This document shows positions 31,441-43,506 of a stretch of 64,000 nt of DNA, piece after piece; positions within the stretch are counted from its first letter, which is position 1; each line of letters starts with the position of its first letter. Both the position numbers and the translations under genes were made by a program. This stretch comes from Hysterangium stoloniferum. Lineage: Eukaryota > Basidiomycota > Agaricomycetes > Hysterangiales > Hysterangiaceae. Location of the stretch: NCBI GenBank assembly GCA_015178975.1, contig WHVD01000105.1:239633-303632 (forward strand). Direction: 5' to 3'. Below the pieces are notes generated by a model that did not search any database, was not told where the DNA came from, and saw only the letters and a list, made by a program, of their open reading frames with translations.

Positions 31441-32121
31441 GGGTTGCTCACCAAAACCACAACAGACAAAATTACTCACACCAACTTTCCTTCTATGAAT
31501 CTCCTATACAGCTCCTCGTGTGTTGCATCCACCAAGATACCTGGTTTCGAAATATTGCTGGTGGTGTATTGAGAGTTGTAGTGGACGACACAAACCTAGA
31601 TATAGCGTCCTTGACACTTCACATCGATGAGAACACGTCGCATTCACTGTGGCGCGATATATTTTCCTTAGAAACCTTCTTCGATGACAGCACACTCCGC
31701 GTGGATCATATAAACCAGCTGAATGTAGTTTCTTCACTCGTTGAGCCCCTCCCAAGGTATGTTGATATTTTCTTCCCTTCCACCATCATCTCTGATTCTG
31801 ACGAGCATGTGTCCAAATTTGTGGTTCCTGTGGTTAGGGAAACGACTAATTGAGGTCACTCTGAAGCTGATAGCTGCGTCTTACGACATCAATTCCGCGT
31901 GTACCACAGTGTTCAACCTCAATATCATCCCCATTTTCGCCCGTCTTCTTCCCCTTTGTGACGCAATGCGCGGCTCAATCACCGATCAAAACCTCGGTGC
32001 TTCCCTTGAACGAGTAACTGTCGCGGCTCATTCCTTCCTTTGTGTCATCGCCACACCTTTCACCGGTCTGTGCGTACCATCCCATCCAACATCCATATTA
32101 GTGTTGGAGGACCATTACTAG
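31441..32121 (+). pseudogene. Family-A gene, exons 4-5 (copy 9)
   Basis: Begins at the intron-3/exon-4 junction (ACCACAACAG, then ACAAAATTACTCAC). Exon 4 is open with LLVCCIHQDTWFRNIAGG. Intron 4 is shortened and has lost its acceptor. Exon 5 is open to 32121, where a TAG replaces the usual C-terminus. Exon 5 matches copy 14 (QNLGASLERVTVAAHSFLCV), so copies 8 and 9 look like two halves of one unit separated by an inversion at 31440. Confidence 0.75.
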
Positions 32122-32430
32122 CGTGCTCATGCCCTTGTTCCATCCATTCCGCACGCATAATGTCTCTTGGATAGCACTGATACACTATCCGAACCAGGAG
32201 GAAGGATAGTATTATGACTCTTTCCTTCACTCGCCCTGTGGCGATATTTCTCATTTATGTAAACCTACATACAGTGCATATGGTCACTTTTGACCGCCTT
32301 TGTGTGCCTGGAAGCTTCTCGTTGATGCTATACGCACATTGATATCACCCTCGGAATTTTCACAGATAGCAGCGTATCAGTTAGTTGGGATAACATGAAT
32401 CCAGTCATTGAATAGCAGAAAACAACACCC
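32122..32430 (+). repeat. S block of copy 9, internally deleted
   Basis: Spacer sequence with the middle part, including half of the inverted repeat, missing. Confidence 0.55.
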
Positions 32431-33290
32431 GCAGCTCACTAATCCATGCCGACGGGTCAGTTTCACGTAATCTTCAAAATCTATGTTCAATCTCCTGATT
32501 GGCTATCGTGGGGCACAACCTCTGGAATGCAAGGAGGAGCCTTTGAAACGTACAGCGACTGCGTTGGGCGCATTCTATAAAGTATTTCCCTTCATTCGAA
32601 ACCTCCCCTCGATGCTGGAGCGCCTCGCTCCCATGGATCAGATTTGAGGACAAAGACAAGGCGAATATTGCAAAAAAGGTCAACCAGCATCCAAAGGCAC
32701 TTGTGAGAGCGCTATAAGGTATACCTTATGCGTAGCGATACAGGAAGACGTGCGAGGAAGCCAGAGGCCATGACCACTTGATAGCAAACGGGGGGTGACA
32801 CGCCTGTATATCTCCGATATTCTGTGACCGCGGCTTGAAGGAGGAAAATGAAGAGGAAGAAGCCCCAAGGACACGGGATGTCTTGAAGAAGACGAAGCAT
32901 CGGTAAATTGGTATTTGATTCGGGCCGCTCACGGAAGGAAGGCCTCGTAATATAGAAGGCGCGCCTGGACATGGTGTAGCGTCTAGAACAGCCTGGAGCA
33001 TCCCAGATAGCCGTTCTCCTCCGAGCGCCTGAAACCATTGTAGTGATGAGTCTTCCATTCGAACAAGTCTTTTATTTTATTTAAAGGGAACCTTTTTGAG
33101 CACCTGGCTGGATTGGTACTGCTATTACCACAAACAGGGAACTGAATGAAACATGACGTCGCCATTATCGAGGTGAATACGGTTTTCAACGTCCGAGCAC
33201 GTTTTGCCATCTCTCACCCACCTTTGTACGATTCCGCGATTCAGAGTTCTCGCTAGTATGTATCTAAGGTTCTTTGGCCTCATCACGTGG
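32431..33290 (+). repeat. B block of copy 9
   Basis: Follows the B consensus (TGGAATGCAAGGAGGAGCCT, CTGGAGCGCCTCGCTCCCAT, GATGTCTTGAAGAAGACGAAG). The open frames on the opposite strand (33058-32726) are shadows of its GC-rich start. No continuous frame. Confidence 0.55.
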
Positions 33291-33650
33291 GTTTAAAATG
33301 ACTATACTCCAGGTTAGATTCCCAGCCACTCTTGAATTGACAAAGATATATGTACAAAATGCCGGTCAGGCACGTCAAGTGAGATACCCAGCTGTCAGCT
33401 TCTGAACTTGCATATAATAATCAAGTTAATTATGTACTGATACACATACATCAGCAAGTTTTAAAGCATTAGAAAATCTGTCCTTTTTAGACAATATATT
33501 AACAAAAATAGGTAGAAACATGAAAATGCCACGATAAGTCAGACGGGCAGGATATTACATATGATGTTTTCATCATGAACCTTGCAGGTCCAGGACGGTA
33601 AATGAGGAGCAAAACCATGATACCATTCAATCATGAGGGGTTCCCCATTA
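33291..33650 (+). repeat. T block
   Basis: AT-rich tail that joins the B block of one unit to the P block of the next. A long copy also lies at 44950-45300 and a copy with a deletion of about 280 bp at 49190-49260. No gene seen. Confidence 0.55.
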
Positions 33651-34308
33651 CTCCGCTCACAAGGACCGGGTAATACTAATTCTAGCGTGTACTTAATTAT
33701 GACTGAATATAGATTACATGCACAATTTGTTAATGAAAACCTGACAGACTCGCCACAAACAGGCATATTTACTTTCTACGCCAATTAGCCCAAGTAAATA
33801 ATTATAAAAATGGGATGCTCGTTGGAATTCTGAAAGAATTGAACACGAAGCGGATGCTTCCGCTAAATATAGCCGGAGTGGCGCGGCTGTACCTGAGAAG
33901 CGCTGTCATCCACTGCATTTACATATTCTATCAATTGACATTTCACTTCTCAACGAACGTAAGAGATTAATTCCCAAACTCTAGCGCTCGAGAAGTCGGA
34001 AGTTGCTACAATATGCGGTGAAGGTTCATCGAACTATTCATAACTGCCACATCTGCTCTCTGCCGTAAACAATCTGTTGAAGACCAAGGAATTGGTGTAT
34101 ACCATAGTGAGAGAACTTGAGACAATCCTGGATCATGTATGAATGAAGGAGGTTGAGGCTTGAGGTTGTGTAAAAGGAAGGGATGAATAGCTGGGTATCC
34201 TGTACAAAGCACCACCACATTGCGATACCTTGAAATTTATTCCCTTGATAACTGTAACTTAAAAGCGCAGCATCCCCTTACGGTATCACAACCACCTGCT
34301 ACCCACCA
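33651..34308 (+). repeat. P block: 5' flank of copy 10
   Basis: Starts at TTCCCCATTACTCCGCTCAC and ends in CTACCCACCAATG. It closely matches the inverted flank at 49195-48514. No gene. Confidence 0.6.
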
Positions 34309-36275
34309 ATGTCGACTTCAAACGAGAGGACTCTGAGCAGCAACGATGTCGTACGGGCTGAAAGCCTCCTACAAGAAGTTCAGTGGCTACAACCCTTGGT
34401 GTCCCCAGCTGCATTGAGCGCAGAAGAACGGGAAGAGAGATTTGACGCGGTGAGAAGGGAAAGATTCCGGGTAAAGCTTCGAGACCGATGGAACTGTATC
34501 GAAGATGGGCATGGTGTGTGTTATCGAGGTCCCGAAGACGGCGAGCATACCACTGTCTGAAGAAGATGTGGAAGTTTGGGTCGAGGAATGGGTGCGCAAA
34601 ATCAATAGCCTTTCATGTACACTGTTGACAACTGGACGCCTTCAGTACCTAGGAGACGCACATTGTCATGACCCACCGACTATTATTAAAACGCGAAGTA
34701 GATCCACCAACACAACATCGAACATGAACCCATATTGCAGTCATCATGAGACCGACTGGGGAGTGGTTTAACGGGCTGATAGCTCGTCTTCAATTCTTGA
34801 TATTAGCCCCGGGTATTACCTAGGTGTTGGCATGAACAGGATTGGGATGGGCGTGCTTCACAGCGCACAGAGAGCTTCGCTAATGGCAAAGTTGATGATA
34901 TACGGGAGAATAGCCCGTGGATATGGAAGGAACAAAGCGTTTGACAAGTGTCTACAGAAGTATCTCACTCTGCCAAGACTGGGAATGGTAATTCAAGAGA
35001 CCATCGATTTGATGAAGTAGGGATACAACCGCGTCAACCATTGATTAATCAACATACTCACGTCTTTCTAGCCCCACCTATCCCCTTCGAATTAGACAAC
35101 AGGCGTGGGTGGTCTTACGGGAGTGGTCGTCCTTATACCGGATATGGTATTCAAGTGGTATACAGCGGAGAAACGGAGTTCACACTGCCAAGCTTATGAC
35201 ATATTTGGGTTCGGTCTTCCTCTGGTGTCCCGGCGCTCGATGGTGGGATGTAGATCGGCGATCAACTTCAATTACGTCTTCCCTTTACACGGCTGTCATC
35301 AGATCACCACTACACACCAACGTGGATGAGGCTGTGTCCACATTCATTGTACAAATCGCCGAATATCATTCATCATCCTCTCCTAACCTCGCCAGTGGCC
35401 TTTGGTATATCGTGGGACACATCTCCCACGTGCGTCAACTGTCTGCAGTGGAGCTCGCTGCGATCAGAGTTTCCATTGAATTGTGGTTAAAACCGTGCGT
35501 CGCGACATCACATTATTGCATCCTGCCCACCAAAACCAGAACAGACAAAATTACTCACACAGAATTTCCTTGTTTGAATATCCTATAAGGATTCTCGTGT
35601 GTTGCATCCACCAAGATTCCTGGTTTCGAAATATTGCTGGAGATGCATTGAAGGTTATTTTAGACGACGCAAGCCTCCATATAGCAACATTGGCACTTCA
35701 TATCGATTGGGAAACGTCATTTTTACTTTCGAACCGTGTCAGAGACCTAGAAACCTTCTTCGACGATGGCACGCTTCGCACGGATCATATCAACCAGCTG
35801 AATGTGGTTTCTTCGTTCATTGAACCCTTTCTAAGGTATGTTGACAATGTTTGACCTTCAAGCATAATCTCATATCCGCCCATTCAAATATCCTACCAGT
35901 CTGATTACGACACACACGAGTGAAAAGTTTTTTCTCCTCTTTTCAGGCCAGAAAATAATCGAGGTCACTCTGAAGCTGATAGCTGCATCTCCCGACATCG
36001 AATCCGCGTGTACCATAGTGCGCAGCGTCAATATCATCGACATTCTCGCTCGTCGTCTTCCACATTGCGACGCAATGCATGGCTCAATCAACAATCAATA
36101 CTTCGATGTCGGCGTTGAACGATTCTACCTCGCGTCGCATTACTTCCTGGGTGTCATCGCCACACCTTTCACCGGTGTGTGCGTAACATCTCATTCAAGC
36201 TCCCGATCCGTGTTGGAGAATCATGGTTGGTCTGCGGATGCTCTTGTTCCATCCATTACGCACAATATATCATAA
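34309..36275 (+). pseudogene. Family-A gene, full-length, one early frameshift (copy 10)
   Basis: ATG at 34309 (MSTSNERTLSSNDV). Exon 1 is open until a small deletion near 34547 (GAGCATACCACTG) shifts the frame a few codons before intron 1. Exon 2 (YLGDAHCHDPPTIIK onward) has a TAA near 34770. Exon 3 (35070-35495), exon 4 (to 35835) and exon 5 (to the TAA at 36275) are open. Closest relative is copy 13 on the other strand. Confidence 0.8.
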
Positions 36276-36610
36276 TTTCTCCTTGGTAACACCGACACAT
36301 TATTCACCGAGGAGGAAGAATACTACTATTACTCTTCAGTTAACTCCCCTTGGGCAATATTTCTAATTTATGTAAAGCTACATAGTTTGAGGGCATTCAA
36401 GAGCGCATGTAGTCACTTTTACTTTGTGTGCTTCGAAGTTTCTCGTTGATTCTATACATACGTTGCATATATTGGTGGGCGTTAGTGGTGGCTAGAATCA
36501 CATACAATTTATCAACGAGAATCACTTCAAATAGAATAAGACTCGGAGCTTTCAAAGAATGCAGCGTAGCAGTAAGGTTAGATCGCAGGAAGCAAGTCAT
36601 TGAAGAGCAG
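36276..36610 (+). repeat. S block of copy 10
   Basis: Full spacer with both arms of the inverted repeat (TTCTCGTTGAT and ATCAACGAGAA). Contains the minus-strand small ORF 36600-36397. Confidence 0.6.
36397..36600 (-). CDS. Small conserved ORF in S block, convergent to gene A
   Basis: 67 codons from ATG 36600 (MTCFLRSNLTATLHSLKAPS), then LFEVILVDK and YMQRMYRINEKLRSTQ. It is the second open copy of the small ORF described at 24844-25122. It is shorter at the C-terminus because of a stop. Function unknown. Confidence 0.3.
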   Translation of the reverse strand: MTCFLRSNLTATLHSLKAPSLILFEVILVDKLYVILATTNAHQYMQRMYRINEKLRSTQSKSDYMRS

Positions 36611-37255
36611 CGACCACCACCCGTAACCCACTAATCCATGCGGACAGTTATCTCAGTCCGACTCACCTAATATTTAAAATCTATGTTTAATCTCCTGATT
36701 GGCTGCCATGAGCCACAAAATATGGAATAAAAGGAAGGGCCTTTGAAATGGTGTTGGGCGGATTCAATTAAGTATTTCTCTCCATTCAAAACCTTGACCC
36801 GATGATGGAGCGCCTCGCTCCCATGGGATCCGACTTGAGAAAAACGGCCATCGCGAAAATTGCAAGGAAGGTAAAATGAGAACCAAAAGGCACGTTTGAG
36901 ACCCATATAGTGTATGACTGATACTTAGCGATACAGGAGAAGTTCGAGGAAGCCAGATTTCATGACCACTTGATGGCAAACCGGTCTAAATTATCAATAA
37001 CAAAGCTTTCGGGGTGACACACCTGGTTATGACCGATATTATGTGACAACGACTTGAATATCTTTGATCACAAGTGTAGTTGATTTTTTGCTGGACAATT
37101 CTTGAGGGAGAAAAATGAAGAGGAAGAAGCACCAAGGACACGAGATGTCTTGAAGAAGACAAAGCATCAGTCAATTGGGGAAGTCCCCTTAATCTAGAAT
37201 GCGCGCATGGACATGGTCCAGCGTGTGGAACAGCCTACACAGATTTTGATGATTA
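36611..37255 (+). repeat. B block of copy 10
   Basis: Contains ERLAPMGSDLRKTAIAKI in one frame and the GAAGAAGACAAAGCATCAG segment. It ends where the next P block begins. Frame broken. Confidence 0.55.
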
Positions 37256-37401
37256 GATGAATCTGACGGGTAATAATAAGACTAGCGTGTAATTAATAGT
37301 CATTGAATAATGATTGCACGCACAATTTGTTGATAAAAACCGGACGGAGTCGGCACAAAGAAGGATATTAAGGGTTGACGCCCATTAGCAGCAGTAATGA
37401 A
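37256..37401 (+). repeat. P block, distal part
   Basis: Upstream flank of copy 11 (ACTAGCGTGTAATTAATAGT), split from its continuation at 41010 by the LARD-like element. Confidence 0.6.
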
Positions 37402-37589
37402 TGTTGGAAAGCATCATGGGCAACAGTGTCTATTCTTAGAATGACATAGGGGTGGTCTCCGGAACTTGTGGACACACGGGGATATAGGGCCGTGTCACCT
37501 CGTATAAATACTAAGAGTCTGTTACTATGTTACTCAGTCTGTTATACTTATCCATGACTCCCTCATAATATGGGTCTTGAATTTTAACA
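37402..37589 (+). repeat. Left LTR of LARD-like element
   Basis: 188 bp, TGTTGGAAAGCATCATGGGC to TTGAATTTTAACA. Contains TCGTATAAATACTAAG, a probable TATA box. Confidence 0.92.
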
Positions 37590-37602
37590 GGTTATGGGCC
37601 CC
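37590..37602 (+). promoter_or_regulatory. Primer-binding site of LARD-like element
   Basis: GGTTATGGGCCCC starts directly after the LTR. It is complementary to the anticodon arm of initiator tRNA-Met carrying CCCAUAACC, as expected for priming by a half-tRNA. Confidence 0.7.
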
Positions 37603-38848
37603 GGCTCGCGCCGTATAACCAAGTCTCGAAACACTGTCCAATTGTGTTTTCAAGTCTCCAGACCCACCTTCCACTTTCTGCACAGGTTGTATTCATCTTC
37701 GAAATGCTCTTCGCAATATTTTCTTTAGGGCTTATTATTCAGGACTAATCCCAACAATAACCATTCGAAAACCCATTTATCACATCTACCATAATTCTAT
37801 TCAATGCAAACTTTTCAACCATCTGCGTTACACCTTCCTGCATTATTTTTCGAACGGTCATTACCAGTCGTGATTGGTTATCCGAATCCGTTTCTCTTTC
37901 TCGACTCACCTCACATCGCTCGCCTGTCTTTGCTGGCCGTCACTCCTATCTCATCCATCTCTCTTTTTTCCATAGCCAACGAACCGATCATATCTTGTCT
38001 CACGTTACCCCAATTTATTCAGTTGCGTGTTTCCTTTTTAGGTCTCCGGCAGGGAACTATGTAACAGGGGGAGTAGAGCGGTGAGGGGGAGTATTGAGAA
38101 GAGAACACCGCACTATGGAAAGAAGCGGCCCCTCCTTTGTTTAGGTTCGCTGTGCAATAGTGTCTATCCATCCTTCACCACACTAGTCGCGCGTGCATCA
38201 TACCCGCCATCCTTCAATGTCTCTCTCAACCTACTCTAGCGCGTAATTGCGTCCACTTCATTTATCTCATCACCACCACATCTATTGCATCTGCGCTCAA
38301 CATTCTCGATGACTCATTGATTCGAGGACTGGATGCCGCCGTTCAACGATCGACAACTCATATATGTAATGTCTCTGAAACCACGTGACAGTGTGAGGAG
38401 GAGTGTTGAGCATCAAGACACCACATAGTCGCGTCGGTCATCCTTATCAGCTCAGCACTGTCCCTAATCGCTCTCCATCGCATTGGTTCCTATCATGTAA
38501 TGGTCACGACACTTATCTTATCCGTCCCTTTGCATGGCTGTGGTGGCAACAGGAAGAGTAGTGCGGTGAGGAGGAGTGAGAAGAGAACACCACACCATGG
38601 AAGGAAGCGGTGCCCCTTTGTTTAGGTTACAACGCTCAGCAATCATCTATTCAGCATACCATGGAGCCTAAGCCATTCATGGACTTACTATTCTTAGCCT
38701 GCGTCTGCGCTCAACGTGCTCAACTTTGTCACCTTATCTGGCCTATCCAATCGGCGATGCAAGGACGTCTGCTATCACGACAGCGTCCATTTCAAACACT
38801 GCCCACAACATTACGATGCATAAATGTTGTTTTATTATCACCTCTGTG

Positions 38849-39010
38849 CGAATTTTTAGTGTGCCAATACGCACCATCATCTTACATCGCCTCTGAGTGC
38901 AATTTTACAAACATTACGACGGATAAACGTCGCTTCATTATCGCCTCTGTGTGAATTTTTAGTGTGCTAATACGCACCATCATCTTATATCGCCTCTGAG
39001 TGCAATTTTC
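38849..39010 (+). repeat. Tandem duplication, period 104 bp
   Basis: AATTTTTAGTGTGCCAATAC and the following 40 bp occur at 38850 and again at 38954 with few changes. The surrounding ACATTACGA words repeat with the same period. Confidence 0.8.
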
Positions 39011-39079
39011 GCCGTACATTCTGCATCGGCACCATTTTTTCCGGATCGCCTCTTTCCAATGTCTGCTGTTGGCGACAAA

Positions 39080-39435
39080 AATATTGGCACATTTATAAGG
39101 TATCTCAAGCACATTTATAATGGCACAGATTAAACCTTTTCTGGGAACCGCCTGTTCCACAGTCTACCTTTTAGGGACAAAATTTATGGCACAGATTATT
39201 TTTTTTGGAACTGCCTGTTCCAGGTTGACTGCGACCACCTCTGTCTGGCCGGTGACGAAACTTACGGCAATATAGCTCATTTTTATGGAACCGCCTGTTC
39301 CAAGTTGACCGCAACCACCTCTGTCTGGCCGGTGACGAAACTTACGGCAATATAGCTCAATTTTTTATGGAACCGCTTGTTCCAAGTCCACCACACCCAC
39401 CTTTGTGTGGCTATTTCGGCGACAACATTTATGGC
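39080..39435 (+). repeat. Tandem repeat, period about 78-80 bp, about four units
   Basis: Units share GGAACCGCCTGTTCCA and CTGTCTGGCCGGTGACGAAA. The GGAACCGCCTGTTCC core is itself an imperfect palindrome. Confidence 0.8.
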
Positions 39436-39704
39436 ACAATTTATTGAGTATAAAACTCATATTTCATTTCCTCGACATTCGATCCTTCTATTTTTAACAG
39501 GCGTATGCATAATCAGGAAACAACAATCTATGCCAGCTTAACGGCACATTTATAGGGCGGCAGGAAGTTTCGACATCTTGCCTTATGAATTTATTTTAGG
39601 CCAAATCCGACTCTGGAATACCCTCAATAATCTACTACTTTTTATTACTTGTCTAGCAATGCGTCAGTCCTTATTCAAGACCTACACGGGCCGAGGAGGA
39701 GAAT

Positions 39705-39800
39705 TTTGGACCTACGTTATACGACCCAGCAAGCTCTATTTTGGACCTACGATATACGACCCAGAAAGCTTTATTTTGGACCTACGTTATACGACCCAAA
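39705..39800 (+). repeat. 35-bp tandem repeat, three units
   Basis: Units read TTTTGGACCTACGTTATACG then ACCCAGCAAGCTCTA with small changes. Confidence 0.85.
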
Positions 39801-40816
39801 ATTCACTTCAAATTTTGTACCCTCCTCGGCGCACTAAAGCTATGCGATTCGAGGAGGAGAATTTCAGTCCTGTCATGTGCGACTCAGCAAGCTTTCCAGA
39901 CCAACGTCCTCACTCAGTTTACCCACACAGTGCTAGACATTGTCGCCTAGTTGCCATACGGGACAATCTATCACATTGCCCCATTCCTAGTCACTGCTGC
40001 CCTGTTTCTTTTGGTCCGAAATGCTCCCTCCAATTTTGGGCCAGCATCTTCGGACACATGAATCGGTGCATTTTCGCAGGTCTATAATGTGGCATGCAGG
40101 GCAAAACAACATATGTTCAATCATTCTATACTGGGCAACGATGTACCACACATCACTATCTCACTGACTTTGTGGGTGGTGAATGCTTAGCCACGGCCTG
40201 TTCCTACTTCTCTCTCCCCTGCACACTCACTATCGTGACCAAACACTGCAGTTGACATTGTGTCCCTCATCGTGTCTGTCAGTGCACTCGTCACGCACAC
40301 ACTACGCAGATAACAGCATCCACCATTCTTCCTATGACGACATCCACACGTTATCAAATACCCGTGGTCGACACCCGTTCTTGAGGCGGAGTACTGCGGT
40401 GAGGAGGAGTGTTGAAGAACAAAGAACAATGCATATGCTGTGGGGTCGACCATATCAGGAGTTGTGACACCAACACAGTAGAGAAGGGTATAAAGAGGAG
40501 ACGCCTCTTGGTCTTGATTTTTTTAACATCAAACCCCAGAACCATGCGTATCGCCACCCTCGAACCCCAGAACATTCTCTGACATCCGTTCAGAACACTA
40601 TGACACGTCATTGCGTCTATTGACTGTTCACGCTCTCGCTGATTTTTCAACATCGGGGAGTGATAACAACGATTGCCTTTTCATTCTCGCCCGTAGCATT
40701 CTCATTTGATCCCAAATTTATTCCGGAGACAGGCGTCTACAAACTCATCCGAAGGAAGACTCCCATGCATGCGTGAGGAGGAGCTTACCTTAACTGTTGT
40801 CCACGCTGAGGAGGAG

Positions 40817-41004
40817 TGTTGGAAAGCATCATGGGCAACAGTGTCTATTCTTAGAATGACATAGGGGTGGTCTCCGGAACTTGTGGACACACGGGGATAT
40901 AGGGCCGTGTCACCTCGTATAAATACTAAGAGTCTGTTACTATGTTACTCAGTCTGTTATAATTATCCATGACTCCCTCATAATATGGGTCTTGAATTTT
41001 AACA
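40817..41004 (+). repeat. Right LTR of LARD-like element
   Basis: 188 bp, one difference from the left LTR (ATACTTATCC versus ATAATTATCC). Confidence 0.92.
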
Positions 41005-41009
41005 ATGAA

Positions 41010-41508
41010 TTGTTGGAATGGATTGCTTGCAAGTATGAAAGAATTGAACACGAAGCGCTAGCCGGAGTCGTAAGCGCCTGGGGCTGTACCTAATAAGCAC
41101 TGCCATGATAGTTTCCACTGCACTGACATATTCTATCCGTGGAGATGTCACTTCTGAAGGGAGAGCTGGATTTCCCTGAAAGCTAGCACTGAAGAACTCG
41201 GAAGGTAGCATATTGCGCGGTGACGGCCTGTCAATTTATTCTTAGCTGCCATGTGTGTTGTCTGCGGGAGATCATCTGCTGAAATGGAAGGAATATGTGT
41301 AAAGAGGGTAAGGTAACTTGAAAATATCCTGGCTTTATTATTCAAGAAGGATAAGTGGGACCTCAAGTTGTTTGCAAGGAAAGGATTGAACGCTGTGTAT
41401 CCTGAGGAGCATGGCCAGAATGCTATGCTTGGAAATCGATTCTCGGGCTAACTTCAGCTTAAAAGGCGCAGCATTCCATCCCGGTCCGAGTACTACTGCT
41501 ACCCACCA
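41010..41508 (+). repeat. P block: proximal 5' flank of copy 11
   Basis: Continues from 37401 after the LARD-like element. Contains TTGAACACGAAGCG and ends with CTACCCACCAATG. Confidence 0.6.
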
Positions 41509-43506
41509 ATGTCAACGTCCAACGAGATAGCTCCGAGTGAACAGGATGCCCTCTCCCTCCTCCAAGAGGTTGACTGGCTAAAACCCTTGGTTTCCCCGGC
41601 TGTATTGAGGATGGAACGACAGGGGATCGATGAAACTGGAATGAGGGAAAGACCTCTGATGAAGCTTCGAGGGCGATGTAGCTGTCTCGAACATGGGTCC
41701 TGTTTATGTTGCCGAGCATATGACGACGACCAGGACATAGCACTGTCGGAAGAAGACGTGGAAGGTGGTGTGGAAGAATGGGTGCGCAAACCAAACATCC
41801 TTTTGGTTGAGACTGTTCACAGAGCGGATGTTTTCAGTGCCAAGGAAAGATAAATTGCCATGACCCACCGAATAATATTAAGACGCGAGGGAGATCCACC
41901 AACGCCAAATCCAAACTCAGTCCATATCGTAGGCATGACATTGACTGAGGACTCGTCTCATCTCCGGAGAGTTAATCTTCAAGTGTTGAAATTAGCCCCG
42001 GGTATTACTGTGGAGTCGGTTTGGAAAGGGTTGGGAGGAATGTTCTTTATAACGCAAAGACAGCTGCACTGATGGCAAAGTTGATGATATACAAGCGAAT
42101 GGCGTATGGAGACGATAGGGCCTTTAACAAGTTAATGAGAAAGCATCTCACTCTGCGAAGAATCGGAATATTAATTCAAGAGACCACTGACTTGATGAGG
42201 TGGGGATACTTTAGCGCCAATCATTGAGTACACTCAAAATACTCACCTTTTTAGACCCACATACCCGCGTCAAATTCGACAACAGGCATCACTTGTCTCA
42301 CAACTGTTCTGGAATTCAAGTGTTATACGGCGGAGGAAAGAAGGTGACACTGCCAACCTTATGGCATATTTGGCTTATGTCTTCTACTGCTGTCCCGGCG
42401 CGCGATGGGAAGATAGAGATCGGCCATCAACTGCAATTACGTCATCGCTTTACAATGCTGTCATCAAATCACCGCTCCACACCAACCTGAATGAGGTTGC
42501 ATCGGCATTCATTCTACAAATCGCCGGATATTTATCATGCCCACGCCATTCACTTACCCACCTCCTCCTCGAGCTTGGGTATATCGTGGAAAAAACTTGC
42601 CACGTGCGTCAACTGTCTGTAGAGGAGCTCACTGCGATTAGAGGTTGCATTGAATTCTGGGTACAAACGTGCGTCGCGACATCACATCATTTCATCTGGC
42701 CCACCAAAACCACAACAGACAAAATTGCTCACATCGACGTTCCTTGCTTGGATCTCCTATGCAGCTTCTGGTGCGTTGCATGCCCGAAGATGCCTGGTTT
42801 CGAGATATTGCTGGAGATGTATTGAAGGTTATAGTGGACGACGCAAACCTCCTTATAGCGTCCTTGACACTTTATATCGATGGCAGCACGTTAAATTCAC
42901 TGTCGCGTAATACCATGGCCCTAAAAACCTTCTTCAACGACAGAACGCTTCGCAAGGATCATATCCATCAGCTGAATGTGGTTTCTTCGCTCATTGAACC
43001 CCTCCTGAGGTATGTTGACAATGCTTTACCTTCCAGCATCATCTCATATCCGCCCATGAAAATATCCGATCAGTCTGATTCTGAGACACACGGGTCCAAA
43101 TTCGTCGTTCCTCTTGTCAGAAGAGCTCATAATCGAAATCACCCTGAACCTGATAGCTGGATCTTCCGACATCGAATCCGCGTGTACCACAATGCGTAGC
43201 CTCAATATCATCCCCATTCTCTCTCGTCTTCTTCCACATTGTGACACAATGCGTGGCTCAATCAACGATCAATCCCTCGGTCGCTGCCTTGAACGTGTAG
43301 CTGTCGCAGCCCATTCCTTCCTTTGTGTCATCGCCACACCTTTCACTGGTGTGTGCGTAACATTTAATTCAAACTGCAGATCAGTGTTGGAGGACCATGA
43401 TTGGGGTGCCGATGATCTTGTTTCATCCATTGCGCCAGCCCAATTTCTCTTGGATAACACCAATACACAATCCTGTGGGTGCTTGGCAACTTCTCGTTGC
43501 TGCTAG
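41509..43506 (+). pseudogene. Family-A gene, complete structure, two stops in exon 2 (copy 11)
   Basis: Exons 41509-41781, 41838-42199, 42255-42668, 42719-43009 and 43074-43506; introns 56, 55, 50 and 64 nt. Exons 1 and 2 have exactly the same lengths as in the intact copy (273 and 362 nt). Exons 1, 3, 4 and 5 are open. Exon 2 has a TGA in place of the Trp of IDWG and a TAA where the SSSSS run begins. The C-terminus is extended because the usual stop is lost. Exon-1 words CSCLEHGSCLCCR match the intact copy. Confidence 0.85.

Larger units (their letters stand above)
37402..41004. mobile_element. Non-autonomous LTR retrotransposon (LARD-like), 3.6 kb
   Basis: Two 188-bp LTRs (37402-37589 and 40817-41004) differ at one base by eye. 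The target duplication ATGAA lies at 37397-37401 and 41005-41009. The 5' LTR is followed at once by GGTTATGGGCCC, the same primer site as the Copia element at 12-17 kb. A purine tract GAGGAGGAG precedes the 3' LTR. The 3.2-kb interior has no Gag or Pol words and only short unrelated open frames, so it must depend on another element's enzymes. It carries three tandem-repeat patches. Confidence 0.9.

Noticed and set aside
39080..39435. 78-80-bp tandem repeat as CRISPR or tRNA array
   Set aside because: No spacers, no cloverleaf, and it lies inside an LTR element.
37590..40816. ORFs of 60-169 codons inside the LARD-like element as genes
   Set aside because: They include tandem-repeat translations, overlap on both strands, and show no retrotransposon or other motif.
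42661..42764. Alternative intron 3 (GTACAA...CTATGCAG, 104 nt) in family A
   Set aside because: It also restores frame in copy 11, but the donor is lost in copies 2, 10 and 13, while GTGCGT...CAACAG (50 nt) is kept in most.
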